Below, one piece after another: positions 1 through 11,195 of a stretch of DNA of 64,000 bases. The notes under the pieces were generated by a model. It ran no database searches and was not told the DNA's origin. It saw only the letters and a list, made by a program, of their open reading frames with translations. Each line of letters starts with the position of its first letter. Position 1 is the stretch's first letter. The position numbers were made by a program, and so were the translations under genes. Location: the NCBI GenBank assembly GCA_031772625.1, contig CM062805.1, positions 518,424,102-518,488,101 of the forward strand, in the 5' to 3' direction. This DNA comes from Pinus tabuliformis. Its lineage: Eukaryota > Streptophyta > Pinopsida > Pinales > Pinaceae.

Positions 1-980
1 CCTTCTTCTGTTTCTTGTTTTTAGCTCCCTCTTCTCCTTCTTTCTGAATAGTTTCCTGAATGTCTATTGTAGGAGAGCCTTGGGATGTAATATTCTTTTC
101 TTTCCTCCTACTTCTCTTTGGAATTTTTGGGGAACTGCTTCCAGAGGCTTCAGTCAGTTCTTGGAAGCGGTTTCTTGTCAAAAACTTTTCCCAAGTATCC
201 TTAGTGTTTTTCAACTCATCTTCAATAAGGATTTTTATGAACCCGTGATGGTAAAGATGGGGTTCAATATTTCCTACGTGTTTTTGAACAGTAAAGCTCA
301 TTTTATTCAAGCTTGATAACAGAAAATAAGGCAAATTAAGGGTATAACCTTCCATAAAATTCATCATTAGCCTGGCATGATACATGTACATGGAGCCAAA
401 ACGACCCTCGCATGTGATAAATTTCTGGATAAGTAATAACAGAGGAGACCATTCTTGTTTAGATAATCTTCGGAAAAATCACATAACCAATCTTTTGTCG
501 ACGTGTTTCGAACCAACCAGTGTACCACACTGGTTGGTTCGAAACGTGTCGACAAAAGATTGGTTATGTGATTTTTCGGAATATTATCTAAACAATGTTA
601 TGGATCACAGGAGACCATTCTTCTTTTATTGTATGCACAGGGATTCCTTTTGTAAATACAGAGGTATCCATACCTGGGTTCCGTAGCATTGTTATCCATA
701 TTTGATCTTCCACACTTCTGTTTTTGAACCACCTTTCACCTTCTTGAGGAAGACTTGCTGCATCTGCTATTGTGGTCTCGGTCACTGTAAATTTCAAGTC
801 TCCAACCTCCACTGTTTGTCCATTAAAAGACCTTGCAAAAGATTTAGTCACTTCTTTGTTATAGCCCCTGAACTTTTGAATGAATCTCAGCCACCTTGCT
901 TTCTTCAACGACTCCTTCGTTTGAGGATAACCCTCCAGGTATTTTGGTCCTTCTGGTTCAGCTCTTAGTAGCTTTCCCAT
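1..980 (-). pseudogene. Extra ORF in the Gypsy-1 LTR region (plant transposon-associated domain), split by a foldback insertion
   Basis: The minus-strand frame from 980 encodes a globular domain containing GDLKFTVTETTIADAASLP and then GERWFK. It is cut near 600 by a 152-bp foldback. Left of the foldback the same protein resumes (FITCEGRFGSMYMYHARL, then NLPYFLLSSLNKMSF) and runs into a basic, Lys/Arg-rich tail at the window edge. It resembles the uncharacterised plant transposon protein domain found beside many plant retroelements; I assign this from memory of the pattern, without a search. A homologue lies in the LTR of element G (44788-46048), with matching GEKWYK, YFTCEG and SLYHYSLIKI blocks. 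Function is unknown. It might be a captured host gene or an accessory retroelement protein. Confidence 0.6.
457..608. mobile_element. 152-bp foldback (MITE-like) insertion with direct flanking repeats
   Basis: Arms 457-523 and 527-593 are inverted repeats of 67 nt with about four mismatches and a 3-nt spacer, followed by 15 extra nt (594-608). The insert is flanked by two copies of AGGAGACCATTCTT, at 443-456 and 609-622. The interrupted ORF resumes just beyond it. This fits a small non-autonomous DNA transposon or foldback element. A 14-bp duplication is longer than the usual 8-11 bp, so part of it may be filler or chance. The superfamily is not assigned. Confidence 0.8.
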
Positions 981-1059
981 TCTCGGCTTTAAATTCCGAC
1001 TGAAAATTCTACTGCGTATGAAGGTTCAGGAAAAAAATGGGCTAATTACGGGGTTCTTA

Positions 1060-1840
1060 GGGTAACTGGAATGGCTGTAATCGAAGTTCAGGATATAAGC
1101 GGTGACTGTAGCCAGGGTTTGGAGCAAGCTGTAGTGGATGCAGCGGAAATGGAGAACAGGGAATGGTATGAGTACCGAGGGAGTAAAGGGTAAGCAACAG
1201 TAACGAGTTCAACATCGAATGCATGCGGGAGTGAAGTGATAAATGGGCAGAATAACGGCTGAGTCCTTTTGGATCGGATGACTTGTGCACACGTCTCAGC
1301 AGACAGTTGCGGGAATTATGGTGAAGGAGAGCCGTAGTACAGTCGGTCACGTCTCACAATTACGACCAATAAATGGGAGAGCAGTCCATCTCGAGTTTAA
1401 ATTTAGAATGATCATGGGACCGTTGTGGAATGACATCGTGGACGAGGAGTGGTATGGGGCTTTTCGTATCAAATCATTGCGTTTAGTGGAACTTGCCATG
1501 GTTTAATAACTATGCATAATAATGACATTAAATTGTTATTTGGTAGAGATTTTTGATCATACCTTTGGAAGTTTTATCATTTCTTGATTAAGGCTTCTGA
1601 CCCATTGTTGTTCTTTGATCTTGAAGATGCCCCATGTCTTTGTTGCACTTGGTGATGATGACACTAACCTTTGAATGTGATTTTTTTGAAAACAGAGTGA
1701 TGCCTGCTGTAAAAGACAGAGTGATGCTCGCTGCGGAAATCGTTTCTGGCTGCGGAAACGGTTTCCAGCTGCAGAAACTAAGACAACACCCCTTTAACTG
1801 CATAAAGATAGTTAGAGAAGAACTAACTAAATGAAATAGT
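1060..1840. other. Non-coding LTR interior of Gypsy-1
   Basis: No coding signal is convincing here. It lies between the LTR start (2087, minus) and the extra ORF, so it would correspond to the promoter-bearing U3 part. Near 1725-1790 the word GGCTGCGGAAAC or GCTGCAGAAAC occurs three times. A similar triplet of words is present in the 5' LTR part at about 9725-9800. Confidence 0.4.
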
Positions 1841-1844
1841 CCTG

Positions 1845-1985
1845 AGAGGGACTTTTATTGATGGAATGAAATGAAATGAGTGGAATGAGATGGAAATGAA
1901 GTGGAGTGAAGATGGAGATGAAAATGAGATGGATGAACTGAAATGGAAAATGAGGTGGAGTGAAGATGGAAAGAAAGAGAGACTC
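1845..1985. repeat. Purine-rich degenerate short tandem repeat
   Basis: The stretch is built from variants of TGGAATGAAATGA and GTGGAGTGAAGATGGA. It looks like a decayed minisatellite inside the LTR, near its 5' end in element orientation. Confidence 0.7.
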
Positions 1986-2087
1986 TTTTTTTTTTTTGGA
2001 AAATATAGAGTGTCAGGTGCCCCTGATTTTCACTCTACATTTTCTGTATAAGACTGCCAATCTATGATTGGTTTTCAGGCTTATACA

Positions 2088-2110
2088 AAAGTTTTTTTTT
2101 TTTTTTTTCA
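2088..2110 (-). promoter_or_regulatory. Polypurine tract (plus-strand primer site) of Gypsy-1
   Basis: The minus strand shows a long A run ending AACTT directly before the LTR start TGTATAAG. This is the expected position and composition for the plus-strand primer, between the integrase stop and the 3' LTR. Confidence 0.6.
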
Positions 2111-2127
2111 ACTGAAAGAAACAAAGA

Positions 2128-3549
2128 CTAGGCTGATGGAGGAGAAAGATTCCTCTCCACCAGCCTCATTGCAGAATTTTCTTGAAACATTTTGACAAAT
2201 TCCTCTTTTGAGAGTGGCTTATGATAAATTTTCAATCGGTGGCCATTCACAATGAGAGGAGTTTGAAACTCATCAATGGTCTTGACTCGAACTGCTCCAT
2301 TGCTAAAGACTTCGTCAATCTCATATGGTCCAAGCCAATGAGTCTGAAATTTTCCTCTGAAGTCTTTAAACTTGGAATCAAACAATAACGCCCAATCTCC
2401 CTTTTGAAACTTTTTCTCTTTGATATATCTATCATGCCACTTAGTTCTTTGGTGCTGAACTAGATCAGTCCTTAAAATTGCATCTTGTCTTATTTCATCT
2501 AGCTCATTTAGTTGCTCCATTCTGTGCTTTTGGGCTTCTGATAGATTCATCCCCAACTGAACTGCCATCTTGAAGGTCTTGACTTGAAACTCAATGGGGA
2601 GCAGGACTTCTTTCCCATAAACAAGTTCATAGGGAGAATGTCCTGTTGTATTCCTCCATGTAGTTCTATAGGCCCATAAGGCTTCAGGAAGCCTTTCTGC
2701 CCAATCTCTTCTATGTAGATGAACAGCTTTGGTGATGATGTTCTCAAGAACTTTGTTTGTAGACTCCACTTGGCCATTTGCTTGCGGATGGTGCAGAGTA
2801 GATTTTCTATGCTTGATTTTGTATTCTTCCATCAGCTTCTCCATCAAATTAGATGTGAATTGACTTCCCTAATCTGTTACAATTTCTCTTGGGACACCAA
2901 AACAAGTAAAAATATCCTCAAAAAGAAATTGAACAACTGAATTTTCAGTGGCAGAAGGCAATGCCTTGGCTTCTATCCATTTAGTAACATAATCAGTGCA
3001 AACCAATATATACTTCTTTTGTTTAGATGATGGATTAATAGGTCCAATGAAATCTAAAGCCCATTTTTCAAAGGGTTCGATGATTACCTGTGGTTGTAAT
3101 GGCATTTCATTTGAAAGAGTTGGTCTCCCAATTCTTTGGCAGCTGTCACACCTCCTGACATATTGTTTTGCATCTTTGAAGAGAGAAGGCCAATAATATC
3201 CTAATGAAAGGATTTTATAAGTTGTCCTCTTGTCAGCGAAGTGCCCACCGCATGGCTCATCATGACATGCCTTGAGGATGTCAGGCATTTCATCTTCCCG
3301 AACACATCTTCTGATCACACAGTCTAGCCCTGTTTTGAACAATTCATTAGAAATCCATGAATAACTCGAACTCTCCTGAATAATTCTTCTCCTTTCATTA
3401 GGAAATAAATGTTGAGGTAGTTTCCCTGTAACCAAATAATTAGCAATATCTGCATACCAAGGAGTTTTAGTAGTTACTGCAAACAAATATTCATCTGGAA
3501 ACTTATCCTCTACAGGAGAATCTTCGTTAGTATTTTGGATTCTAGACAA
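2128..3549 (-). pseudogene. Gypsy-1 integrase
   Basis: Role: insertion of the cDNA copy into chromosomal DNA. The zinc-binding HHCC part is visible as CHDEPCGGHF followed by YVRRCDSCQR. The catalytic triad is present: D in WALDFIGPI, D in REIVTD, and E in ANGQVESTNK with the spacing usual for Ty3/gypsy. The C-terminal part ends with GPYEIDEVFSNGAV, typical of this group. One in-frame TAG follows REIVTD, where the family has Gln (DQGSQF in relatives), and splits the frame into 2869-3549 and 2128-2847. The upstream side is joined to RNase H through a short stretch with two more stops. It is therefore not translatable as one protein. Confidence 0.9.
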
Positions 3550-5040
3550 GAAATCAGCTACTGTATTTCATTTCCCTGGTCTATCTAACACAGTAATATT
3601 GAATTATTGTAAAAGTAAAAGCCATCTTGTAACTCTGCCATTAGTAACAGGTTTGTTCATGAGATATCTAATTGCAGAATGATCAGTATGGACAAAAGTT
3701 TCATATCCTGTTATATAATGTCTAAACTTGTTGATTGCATGAACAACAGCTAAGAACTCTTTTTCAGTCACAGTATAATTGAACTCAGTAGGAGTCAAAT
3801 TTTTACTGGTGTAGTAAATGGCATAAAGAACTAAATCCTTTTGACCCAACACAGCTCCTAGAGCTGTATCTGAAGCATCTGTAGAAATATGGAAAGGAAG
3901 TTTCCAATTCGGCCCTCTCAAAATGGGTGCTTCAGATATTCTTGTTTTTAATGTTTCAAATGCAGATTGACAGTCAGGATCCCAATTGAATTCACAGTCT
4001 TTTGTAAGTAATTTGAAGAGCGGAGATGCTATCTTAGTGAAGTTTTCAATAAATCTTCTATAATATCCAGTAAATCCAAGAAAACTTCTAACATCTCTTT
4101 GACAATTTGGAAAAGGAAACTTGGAGATGACTTCAACTTTTGATCGATCAACTTTAATCCCATCTCCTGAAATATGATGTCCTAAAATAATCCCTTCAGT
4201 AAACATCATAAAGCATTTCTCATGACTTAATGAAAGGTTTGTTTCTTTACATCTTATAAGGACTTTTTCCAAATTCTCTAATGCCTCTTCAAATGAATTA
4301 CCATAAACTGTAAAATCATCCATATAAACCTCTACACAATCATGAGTTAGATCAAAAAAGATTCCTAGTACTGCCCTTTGAAATTTTTCGGGTGCATTAC
4401 ATAATCCAAAAGGAAGTACTCGGTAAGCAAAATTTCCCCATGGACAAGTAAATGTAGTCTTGTCCTGATCTTCAGGTGCTACGTGAATCTCATTGTAACC
4501 ACTAAAACCATCCAAAAATGAGAAATACTTTTTGCCTGCTAAAGTATCTAATACTTGATCAATAAAGGGTAAAGGAAAGTTATCCTTCAAAGTTTCTTTG
4601 TTTAATTCCCTGTAATCAATTCAAACCCTCCATTTGCCATTCTTTTTAGGTACTATAACCAAGGGAGAAACCCATCGGCTATCTGAAATTGGATAAATGA
4701 AGTTTACATTAAGTAACTTTTGGAGCTCTTCTTTCAATATCTCCCTAAGGTTTGGATTCATCCTTCTTTGAGGTTGTCTGATTGGCCTACTATTTTCCTC
4801 AATGTAGATGTGATGAATGCAAGTCTTAGGGTCAATACCTTTCATATCGGTATACTCCCATGCAAATGCAGTAGAATGTTTTTGCAAGATTTTGGTTAGC
4901 TCTTCCTGTTGTGATTTTTCCAAGTTTTTGTTGATATTCAATGTTTTTCCTGGAAAAATGTCAATGGCAAAACTACCAAACTCTTCCATAGAGAAAAGAG
5001 ACATTTGTCTAGATGATAGACACTCAATGTCAGAATCCAA
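3550..5040 (-). pseudogene. Gypsy-1 reverse transcriptase and RNase H
   Basis: The RT finger and palm motifs are intact: FSFLDGFSGYNEI, FAYRVLPFGLCNAP, and the catalytic VYMDDFTVYG (YMDD class). The tether LGFTGYYRRFI leads to RNase H, recognised by the first catalytic Asp in ISTDASDTALGAVLGQ, then VTEKEFLAVVHAI and VHTDHSAIRYL. The N-terminal part (4621-5040) contains QPQRRMNPNLREILKEELQ and ends at GKWRV. There a TGA interrupts the frame at the position normally followed by xIDYRELN, and the frame continues in register below it. Two further stops lie at 3550-3605. It acts in cytoplasmic virus-like particles. Confidence 0.92.
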
Positions 5041-5181
5041 CTGATATTGTGTGTGGTCATATTCTGAAGATGGTTCAAAGTTTTCTAATGTGTTCAGAAT
5101 TTGACTATCTTCACTAATCTCAGAAATGGTAAGGACAGGTTGTATAGTATCTTCATCATCGACCCACTCATCTTCTTCTAT

Positions 5182-5823
5182 TTATGTTATTGCCTTTGCT
5201 GGAAGATACAGATTGAACTTCTTTGTTGAATTACCATCTGAAATATACATATCCCCAGACCTACAAGTGATAAAAGAATCAGTTGTCGCTAGCCAAGGTC
5301 TTCCTAAAATAAGAGGATGCCCTCCTAGATTACTCTTGGGAGTTAAAATCATGAAATCGACTGGATATTCCCAAGAGTCTAAGGAGACTGGAATGTCTTC
5401 TAATACACCATCTGGTCTGATAATTGATCGATCTGCAAGTTGCAGTAAAGTAGGTTTAAAGAGAAGATTAGGAAGTTTTAGCTGTTCCATAGTCTGTCTA
5501 CTCATAATGTTGATAGCAACCCATAAATCAATCAGAGTATTTGGAATTTCAATTCCATTGATATGTGTTTTGACAATTGGACTACTGGGATCTATATACT
5601 TCTGCATGGTAATTTTACCCATCATGATATCTGCAATTTTTCCTACCAGGTGGATTCTTCTTGTGTCTCTTGGTTTCTTTCCTGGTCTTTTAAGGCTCAA
5701 CTCCTTTATTTTTTTTGCTAGAATAGGAATCTCTTTAATGGCTTGTAACAAGGGAATCTTGATACAGACATTCTTCAATTCATCTAGAAAATTATAGTCA
5801 TGCAACCAAATTTGTTTTTCCAC
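5182..5823 (-). pseudogene. Gypsy-1 aspartic protease with altered active site
   Basis: This is the retropepsin-like domain that would process the polyprotein. The family active site is usually LDLGAS or IDLGAA. Here the matching position reads LIDLWVAINIMS, so the Gly after DL is replaced by Trp. The flap and second conserved block are recognisable as GVLEDIPV and HPLILGRPWLAT. A stop follows at about 5180, and 140 nt without a clear open frame separate it from the RT part. The loss of the active-site Gly is consistent with an inactive fossil. Confidence 0.8.
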
Positions 5824-5913
5824 TCCTTTGTCAATTTGTAATCTTTCAGGAAAAGGAGGTGGGGATAAAGATGCCGATTGCTCAACTATGGGAGTTGTGG
5901 GGGTTAACTCTTT

Positions 5914-7849
5914 TTATTTTTCTTTTTGAGTACTTGGGTTTTGAAGAGATGCTTCAGAACCCTTATTGGCTTCAAGAGAATCTTCCTCAAAAATGCTCTG
6001 CTTTTGAGCATTTATAGAAGGCTTATCTAAGACTCTACCTGGTCTGAGTTGTACATCATTGAGAGGAACAATCATATAGGCAGGAAATTGTTGACCTTCC
6101 ATCATGTAAGCATTTTGAGGGTTTTTGTTATTGGGGTTTGGCAATGGATGAGAAGGAAGTTGATTTGACTTTTGTTGGAATGGAAGCAAGAGTTGAGAAT
6201 TTGGATTCTGTTGAGAAGGTTGTTGTTGTTGTGGAAATGGCAATGATAGTTGTGGATTTTGATTTGGAAGTTGTGGAGCTTGTTGGTTTTGAAAAGATGG
6301 GGGATATTGATAAAATTGAGCAAATCTCCCATAAGGATTTTGCATACCTTGTACCCATGATTGAAAAGGATTTTGAGGTTGGGACCAAGGTTGTTGCCAA
6401 GGATTCCAATTTTGTGGGGATTGAAAATTCATAGAGTTGCTAAACCCTTAATTTTGTTGCCCCTGCCAAGGTCTCCTTGCAACAAAACATAGAGATTCGA
6501 TTGTATTTGGATCTTCTTGAAAGACAGCTTTGAGCCCAGGAATTGAAGGACAATCCTTGGTCTCATGATTCTCTGAACAAATTACACCTGTTTCTACAAT
6601 TTTTGCATCCAAGGGACATTCCCTTAGAGCATGTTTCTTCCTACACTTTGGGCAAAAGATGGCCAAAGCCTCAGCTTTTTCTTTCTGCTTATTGTGAATC
6701 TTAAGGGTGTCCAGTTGCTCACTAAGACTCCCTAAGATGTCAGTTTTGAATTCATCAAGCATGTTGCCAATCTCAACCCTACTTACTGATCCAGTTGCAG
6801 ATTTGTTTGCTCTGATGAGAGAAGGATCTCTAGGCCCTTTTTGAGTTTTAGATTTCCCCCTTGAGAGATGGACACATAAGTCTGGTATATCAGGAAGTGG
6901 AAGTTGAGATATATCTCCCTTTCCCATCATGTTCAAAATATCTATCCATTCATCTCTAATGGCTTTTAATAGAAGGGCTTTCAAGGTCTCCTCATCTAAG
7001 TTACTCATTTTTGCTCTTTTCAAGTTGTATTAAAATCTTTCAAGTAATTCCTCTAAGTTTTCATCTTCTCTTTGCACCATTTTGAATACCTCATCCTTGT
7101 GATTGGTGGGCATACAATAGTCCAGGTACCTATCCAAAAGTGTTTGTTTCATATCATTCCAAGTCTTAATGGATTGAGTGAGTAATCCCATGAATCATTT
7201 CAAGGCTGCTCCTTTCAATGTTAAAGGAAACAGTTTGAGTTTTTGAGAGTCTTCCAGATAATCATAAGTTCGACACACGACCTCAAACTCAAATAGAAAT
7301 GTTTCAGGGTCCTCATTCCTGAACCCATGGAAGTTTGGGAGGATAGATGGTGAGATGTTTTTCATTGTGGCTCGGGAGTCCTCATCGACTATAGGAAATT
7401 CGAATGAGTTATCCCCATCCCTATTTCCCCCAATGTTACCTCTACCTCCTCCATTGTTTCCTCCTCCTCCTCTACCTCTACCTCTACAACATCCAGTTTC
7501 TCGTTCCTCTGTCATGGTAGTTTCCCTGGAGACTTCAGAGTCTTCTGGTTCTTCTACTAAGGGTGAATGAGAAGGAATTTCTCGCTCTTCTTCTTCAGAT
7601 GATTCTACTTCTTCAATTACAATTTGTCTCTCTGTAGAAGGAAGGAAAAGATCTCTTTCTAGTTCAGATTCGATGGAAGGTGTGGGAGAGTCAACTCCTG
7701 CCTCTTGAATTCCAGGAATCCAGCCTAGGAGTGTAAGTTGGAGATGATGGAGGTGTCTCCTGTCTATTCCTTGAAGTAGATGGAGTTGTAAAAATCGAAC
7801 TCTTGGCTCTAGCTAAAAACCTTCCCCTAGAATCTCTTGCTCTATGCAT
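5914..7849 (-). pseudogene. Gypsy-1 Gag (capsid and nucleocapsid)
   Basis: The likely start is the minus-strand ATG at 7849 (MHRARDSRGRFLARAK), followed by an acidic, Ser/Glu-rich segment with one frameshift. The capsid-like block starts near 7515 with a Gly/Arg-rich run, then ILPNFHGFRNEDPETFLFEF, typical of Athila/Tat Gag. It continues after a TGA at a Trp position and a TAA. The nucleocapsid has one zinc knuckle-like CPKCRKKHALREC. A second, CSENHETKDC, lacks its first Cys partner. The C-terminal tail (5914-6432) is very rich in Gln, Pro and Asn. Stops at about 7195, 7030 and 6440 break the frame. Confidence 0.85.
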
Positions 7850-8086
7850 GTCATTTTTTTTTTATTTTTCTTCAAGTCGGGCTAATAATTCTCTTTCTGA
7901 TCTTCCAGGTCACTCTAGGTGCAAGAAGAGAGCATACTCAAGAAACTATTAAACCAATAACTTTTCTCTTTTCTGATCCTCCAGATCACACTAAGTGCAA
8001 GAGGAGAGCATACTTTGAGAGGTTATCAATTTTCCTTTTTTGAAATTTTCTTGTTTTTTTTTAGAAATTGGCTACCTAATTTCACT

Positions 8087-8104
8087 TCCTCGGCAACGGC
8101 GCCA
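8087..8104 (-). promoter_or_regulatory. Primer-binding site of Gypsy-1 (tRNA-Asp type)
   Basis: The minus strand reads TGGCGCCGTTGCCGAGGA, an almost exact complement of a plant tRNA-Asp 3' end, the primer commonly used by Athila and Tat elements. It lies three nt from the inferred LTR end. Confidence 0.9.
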
Positions 8105-8107
8105 AAA

Positions 8108-9890
8108 TGTTTGGTCAATTTAGTGAGGTCTAAATTGCTACTTTAAAATGTCAACCCGGGGTTCGTAGACTGACGAAGTGAAGTGTACTATATGTACTAG
8201 ATAACCATTTCCTTAGTCTTTTGTCGTTTTTAGTTTTTTTTTTAAGTTTTTTTTTGGATTTATCTTTCCCTAATGTGAGATGATGAAAAGGTGATAAAGA
8301 AAGTGAAATATGGATCATTATGGTGATCTCTAAGTGGTTTGTCAAAACTTAAAAGAAAGAAAGCTTTAAAATAACTGCAATGAAATCAATTCTTGAAAAG
8401 AAATAAAGACATCAAACAATGAACTAATGACATCGGCCCAGTACCTTTGTTACTGAATGAAAATGAAAGTGAAATCTACACTAAATTCAATTAAAAGTAA
8501 GAACAACTAATCCACACTATTTCAACTCTTCAACTCAATCTTCCTTGTGAAAAGTTATCATGAAATGTTAAGCAATTTGAAATCTAAAAGAAGTTAAACT
8601 GCATAAAAGAAACTAATCACACTACTTTATCTCTCTTGACCTTTTGCCTTTCAGCTTAATTTACCCTGTGAGAAACAATCATGAACAAGTCAAGCAATGT
8701 GAGATCTAAAGCACACTAAATCAAGCTATAATGAGTGATATTCTGGTTCCTAATAAAGTTATTTGATTATAGAAAGAAACTGTTAACAGATGAATAGCAT
8801 GATATCTAAGAGCAGAAAATAAATGTACAACTTAAGGAAATGACAGTACTGGAAATCAAACTTTAGAAAACAAGAGTCAGCGACAAAGACAAGATGATCT
8901 CGTATGCCAATAGTTATAAAAAGAAAAGGTGAAAAATTGCCCCGAGCTGCCTAAGAAAACCTGCAGAAAACAATGATCAGTTGTAACCATAAAAGAGCAG
9001 CAACAAAAATGTAAATCAACAGAAATCAAAAAGCTTTGTTATGTACAGCTAATATACATGATGAAGTAAAACGCATCATTTAAATGAAAACTGTACAGCT
9101 AATATACATGAACATGAAAAAAAAAGTAATGCAAGAATTAAAGGACAACTGTACAAGACTTTAGTGAGCAGGGGCCCTCTGCCACTTCAGCCGATTCAAC
9201 GAACAACTACAAGTGTAAGTTTAAACCAGTCTTCTCATATATTAAACAGCAAAGTAAAAGTGCAGTGGGGGAGATACAACAACTTCGAATTACATTAACA
9301 GAGATTAACCTCCTTAAAGCGTTCATGGACGCGTTATTTATAAGGAAAGACAACTAAACAAATTAACTAAATATACGCTATTAACCACGCTGCCACAGAC
9401 ACGTAAATCCTCTTCAGCCCGGATCTAGGTAACTATCATCATGTTTATTAAATTCGAGAGGTATGGCTGTTGGATTCATGCTACCAGGATGTCTTCGTGG
9501 CTAAAGACTGTGCCACGTAGCTTCACGTGCTCAAAAACAGAGCTACGCAGAGCCGTGCCACCGCTGAACACTTCTGTTGACTATCCTTTGCCCCCTGTTT
9601 GACCGCGGGCTTTTATGGGCGTGCTGGATGATCAGGAGGGACACGTTCCATGTCCTTGACTCCTGGAACTTGCCCATGTGGCTCGTTTCTTCAGAGGACA
9701 CCTGTAGCATGGTGTTTGACAAAATAGCTGCGGAATCCTATGTCGGCTGCAGAAACCTGGGTCGGCTATGGAAACTTGTGTCGGCTGCAGAAACTGAGAA
9801 GCTTCCGCAGCTGTCTGAACAAAATTCTAAACCAAACAACAGTCATCAGCGTAGTTAGAAAACCATGTCAAAAGATCTTTTTTAAACTAA
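8108..9890 (-). repeat. Gypsy-1 5' LTR, partial (3' portion of the LTR)
   Basis: The LTR ends in CA on the minus strand just before the primer-binding site. The remaining 1.8 kb has no convincing ORF. It contains a 21-nt word beginning TGTACAGCTAATATACATG twice, 50 bp apart (about 9042 and 9092). It also holds three near-copies of the phrase TCGGCTGCAGAAAC at about 9742-9800. The right end is not a recognisable LTR terminus and abuts organelle-like sequence, so it is probably a truncation point. Confidence 0.6.
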
Positions 9891-9981
9891 AATACAATGA
9901 TTTAATCGACTAGGTGGATGAAATGAGTGGAAAAAGAAGGCTGAGAGGGTGTATAGGAAGGTGCAGGTTCGAGGCTCAACA

Positions 9982-10135
9982 TATGGCTCCCACCATTCTC
10001 AAAGCTAGACAATTAGTGAATCATGGACATATCCAGGTCAATGACCATATGGTAGATATACCAAGTTACCCTTGCAAACCTCAAGATGTGATTACTATAA
10101 GAGATCAACAAAGATTGAGAGCTAAGAATATGGAG
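9982..10135 (+). pseudogene. rps4: Plastid ribosomal protein S4 fragment
   Basis: The frame reads [20 protein letters not shown], followed by [16 protein letters not shown]. This is the S4 RNA-binding domain of plastid rps4 (usual form [20 protein letters not shown]). Only about 50 of some 200 residues remain. Homology ends soon after AKNM, and the frame then runs into unrelated codons to a stop at 10186. The upstream part is absent, so it is not functional. Confidence 0.85.
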
Positions 10136-10295
10136 CCATTCGAGTTTATGGCTCTTTTTCTTCCTGGAAGAGGAAGATCTTTCTAAAATGAATTAGAAAT
10201 AATTCAATTAGAAGATTAGAGGAGTTGAGCAAAAACAATTCCTTGATAAAGAGAAAGAACAACCTAGAATTTCTAAAACTAGAATGGTATTTTGA

Positions 10296-10996
10296 GCATA
10301 GAGATTCCACTGACGTATGAAAAGTGGTTCTAAACCTTCGAGATGCGGTAATACATCCAAAAAATCATCCCATCTGACGTGCACTCCCCTTGATTCAAGA
10401 TTAGCGACATGAACTAAATGCCATGTCCAAGCTAGAGAACTGACTCCGAAGAGTCCTAACAAATGATGATTGAGACGGGGTTTGGCATTTTTGAACCATG
10501 AAACACTTGGTCTCCATTTAAGTTGTAGATGTAACCTACCCGCTATTAAAAAGATGACAGAAAGAAATAGCAAGAAAAGAGCTCTAGCATAAAGACCTTC
10601 GTTAGTGCGTAAACCAATTGTATACCACCATTGATAAACACCGGAATAAGAAATATTGACTGGACCGGGAGCACCTCCTCGGGTAAAGGCTTCTATAGCT
10701 GGTTGACCAAAATGAGGATCCCAAATTGCATGAGCAATGGGTCTTACATGTAAGGGATCGCGTACCCATGCTTCAAAATTGACTTGCCAAGCCACATGGA
10801 ACAAATTACCAGAGGTCCACAGAAAGATTATTGCCAACTGACCAAAGTGGGAAGCAAAAATTTTATGATAAAGGCGTTCTTCAGTAATATCATCATGACT
10901 CTTAAAGTCATGTGCGGTTGCAATACCGAACCAAATATGACGAGTAGTTGGGTCCTGGGCCAAGCCTTGGCTGAACTTTGGAAATCTTGATGCCAT
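10296..10996 (-). pseudogene. psaB: Photosystem I P700 apoprotein A2, N-terminal fragment
   Basis: It starts [20 protein letters not shown] and follows plastid psaB closely through [43 protein letters not shown] and [13 protein letters not shown], up to RQWNLYAQN (roughly residue 235 of about 734). Homology then stops and 30 unrelated codons follow. Many substitutions hit positions that are nearly invariant in functional psaB, for example GHLVHVA to WHLVHVA. The 24-nt spacing to the psaA stop matches the plastid psaA-psaB operon, so this arrived as one piece with psaA. Confidence 0.92.
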
Positions 10997-11020
10997 ATAC
11001 TTTTCAAATCCTCCTAGCCT

Positions 11021-11190
11021 TTATCCTACTGCAATAATTCTTGCCAGGAAGAACACCCATGTTGTGACGATTCCACCGAAAAGGTAATGAGCTACTCCTA
11101 AAGCACGTCCCTGTAAAATGCTCAAGGCTCTGGGCTAGATAGAAAGAGAAACCTTCAATTTGTTATGGGCCCAAACAATATATTCAATGA
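11021..11190 (-). pseudogene. psaA: Photosystem I P700 apoprotein A1, C-terminal fragment
   Basis: The minus strand reads LIEYIVWAHNKLK and ends with [20 protein letters not shown] and FLARIIAVG plus TAA, which is the psaA C terminus. A TAG at 11135-11137 replaces the Gln normally found before PRALS, and three neighbouring residues are changed. The 5' side is not psaA but a truncated trnS-UGA, so the junction is a rearrangement. It is followed by psaB in the usual plastid order. Confidence 0.9.
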
Positions 11191-11195
11191 GTGGT

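Larger units (their letters stand above)
1..2087 (-). repeat. Gypsy-1 3' LTR, partial (first part of the LTR)
   Basis: Just beyond the A-rich tract downstream of integrase, the minus strand begins TGTATAAGCC, a plausible LTR start. The LTR continues past the left window edge, so at least 2.1 kb is present. It holds a non-coding stretch of about 1.1 kb and then the extra ORF described below. It cannot be compared with the other LTR part (from 8108): that part holds the LTR's 3' end while this one holds its 5' end, and they need not overlap if the full LTR is about 4 kb. The boundary is inferred from the polypurine tract and the terminal TG. Confidence 0.6.
1..9890 (-). mobile_element. Gypsy-1: Ty3/gypsy LTR retrotransposon, Athila/Tat-like, both LTRs incomplete
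   Basis: Read on the minus strand, the order is 5' LTR part, primer-binding site, Gag, aspartic protease, RT, RNase H, integrase, polypurine tract and 3' LTR part, which is the Ty3/gypsy order. The primer-binding site complements a tRNA-Asp 3' end, and the RT and integrase resemble the Athila/Tat group. The element is dead: stops or shifts occur in Gag, between protease and RT, at the RT start, between RNase H and integrase, and in the integrase core. The 3' LTR runs off the left window edge. The 5' LTR meets organelle-derived DNA near 9890, so it was probably truncated there. Clade placement is inferred from motifs, not from a tree. Confidence 0.85.

Noticed and set aside
8108..9890. Full-length 5' LTR of Gypsy-1 with a 1.96-kb unit
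   Set aside because: Shared GGCTGCAGAAAC words hinted at this, but the sequences around them do not align and the extra ORF is present only on the left.
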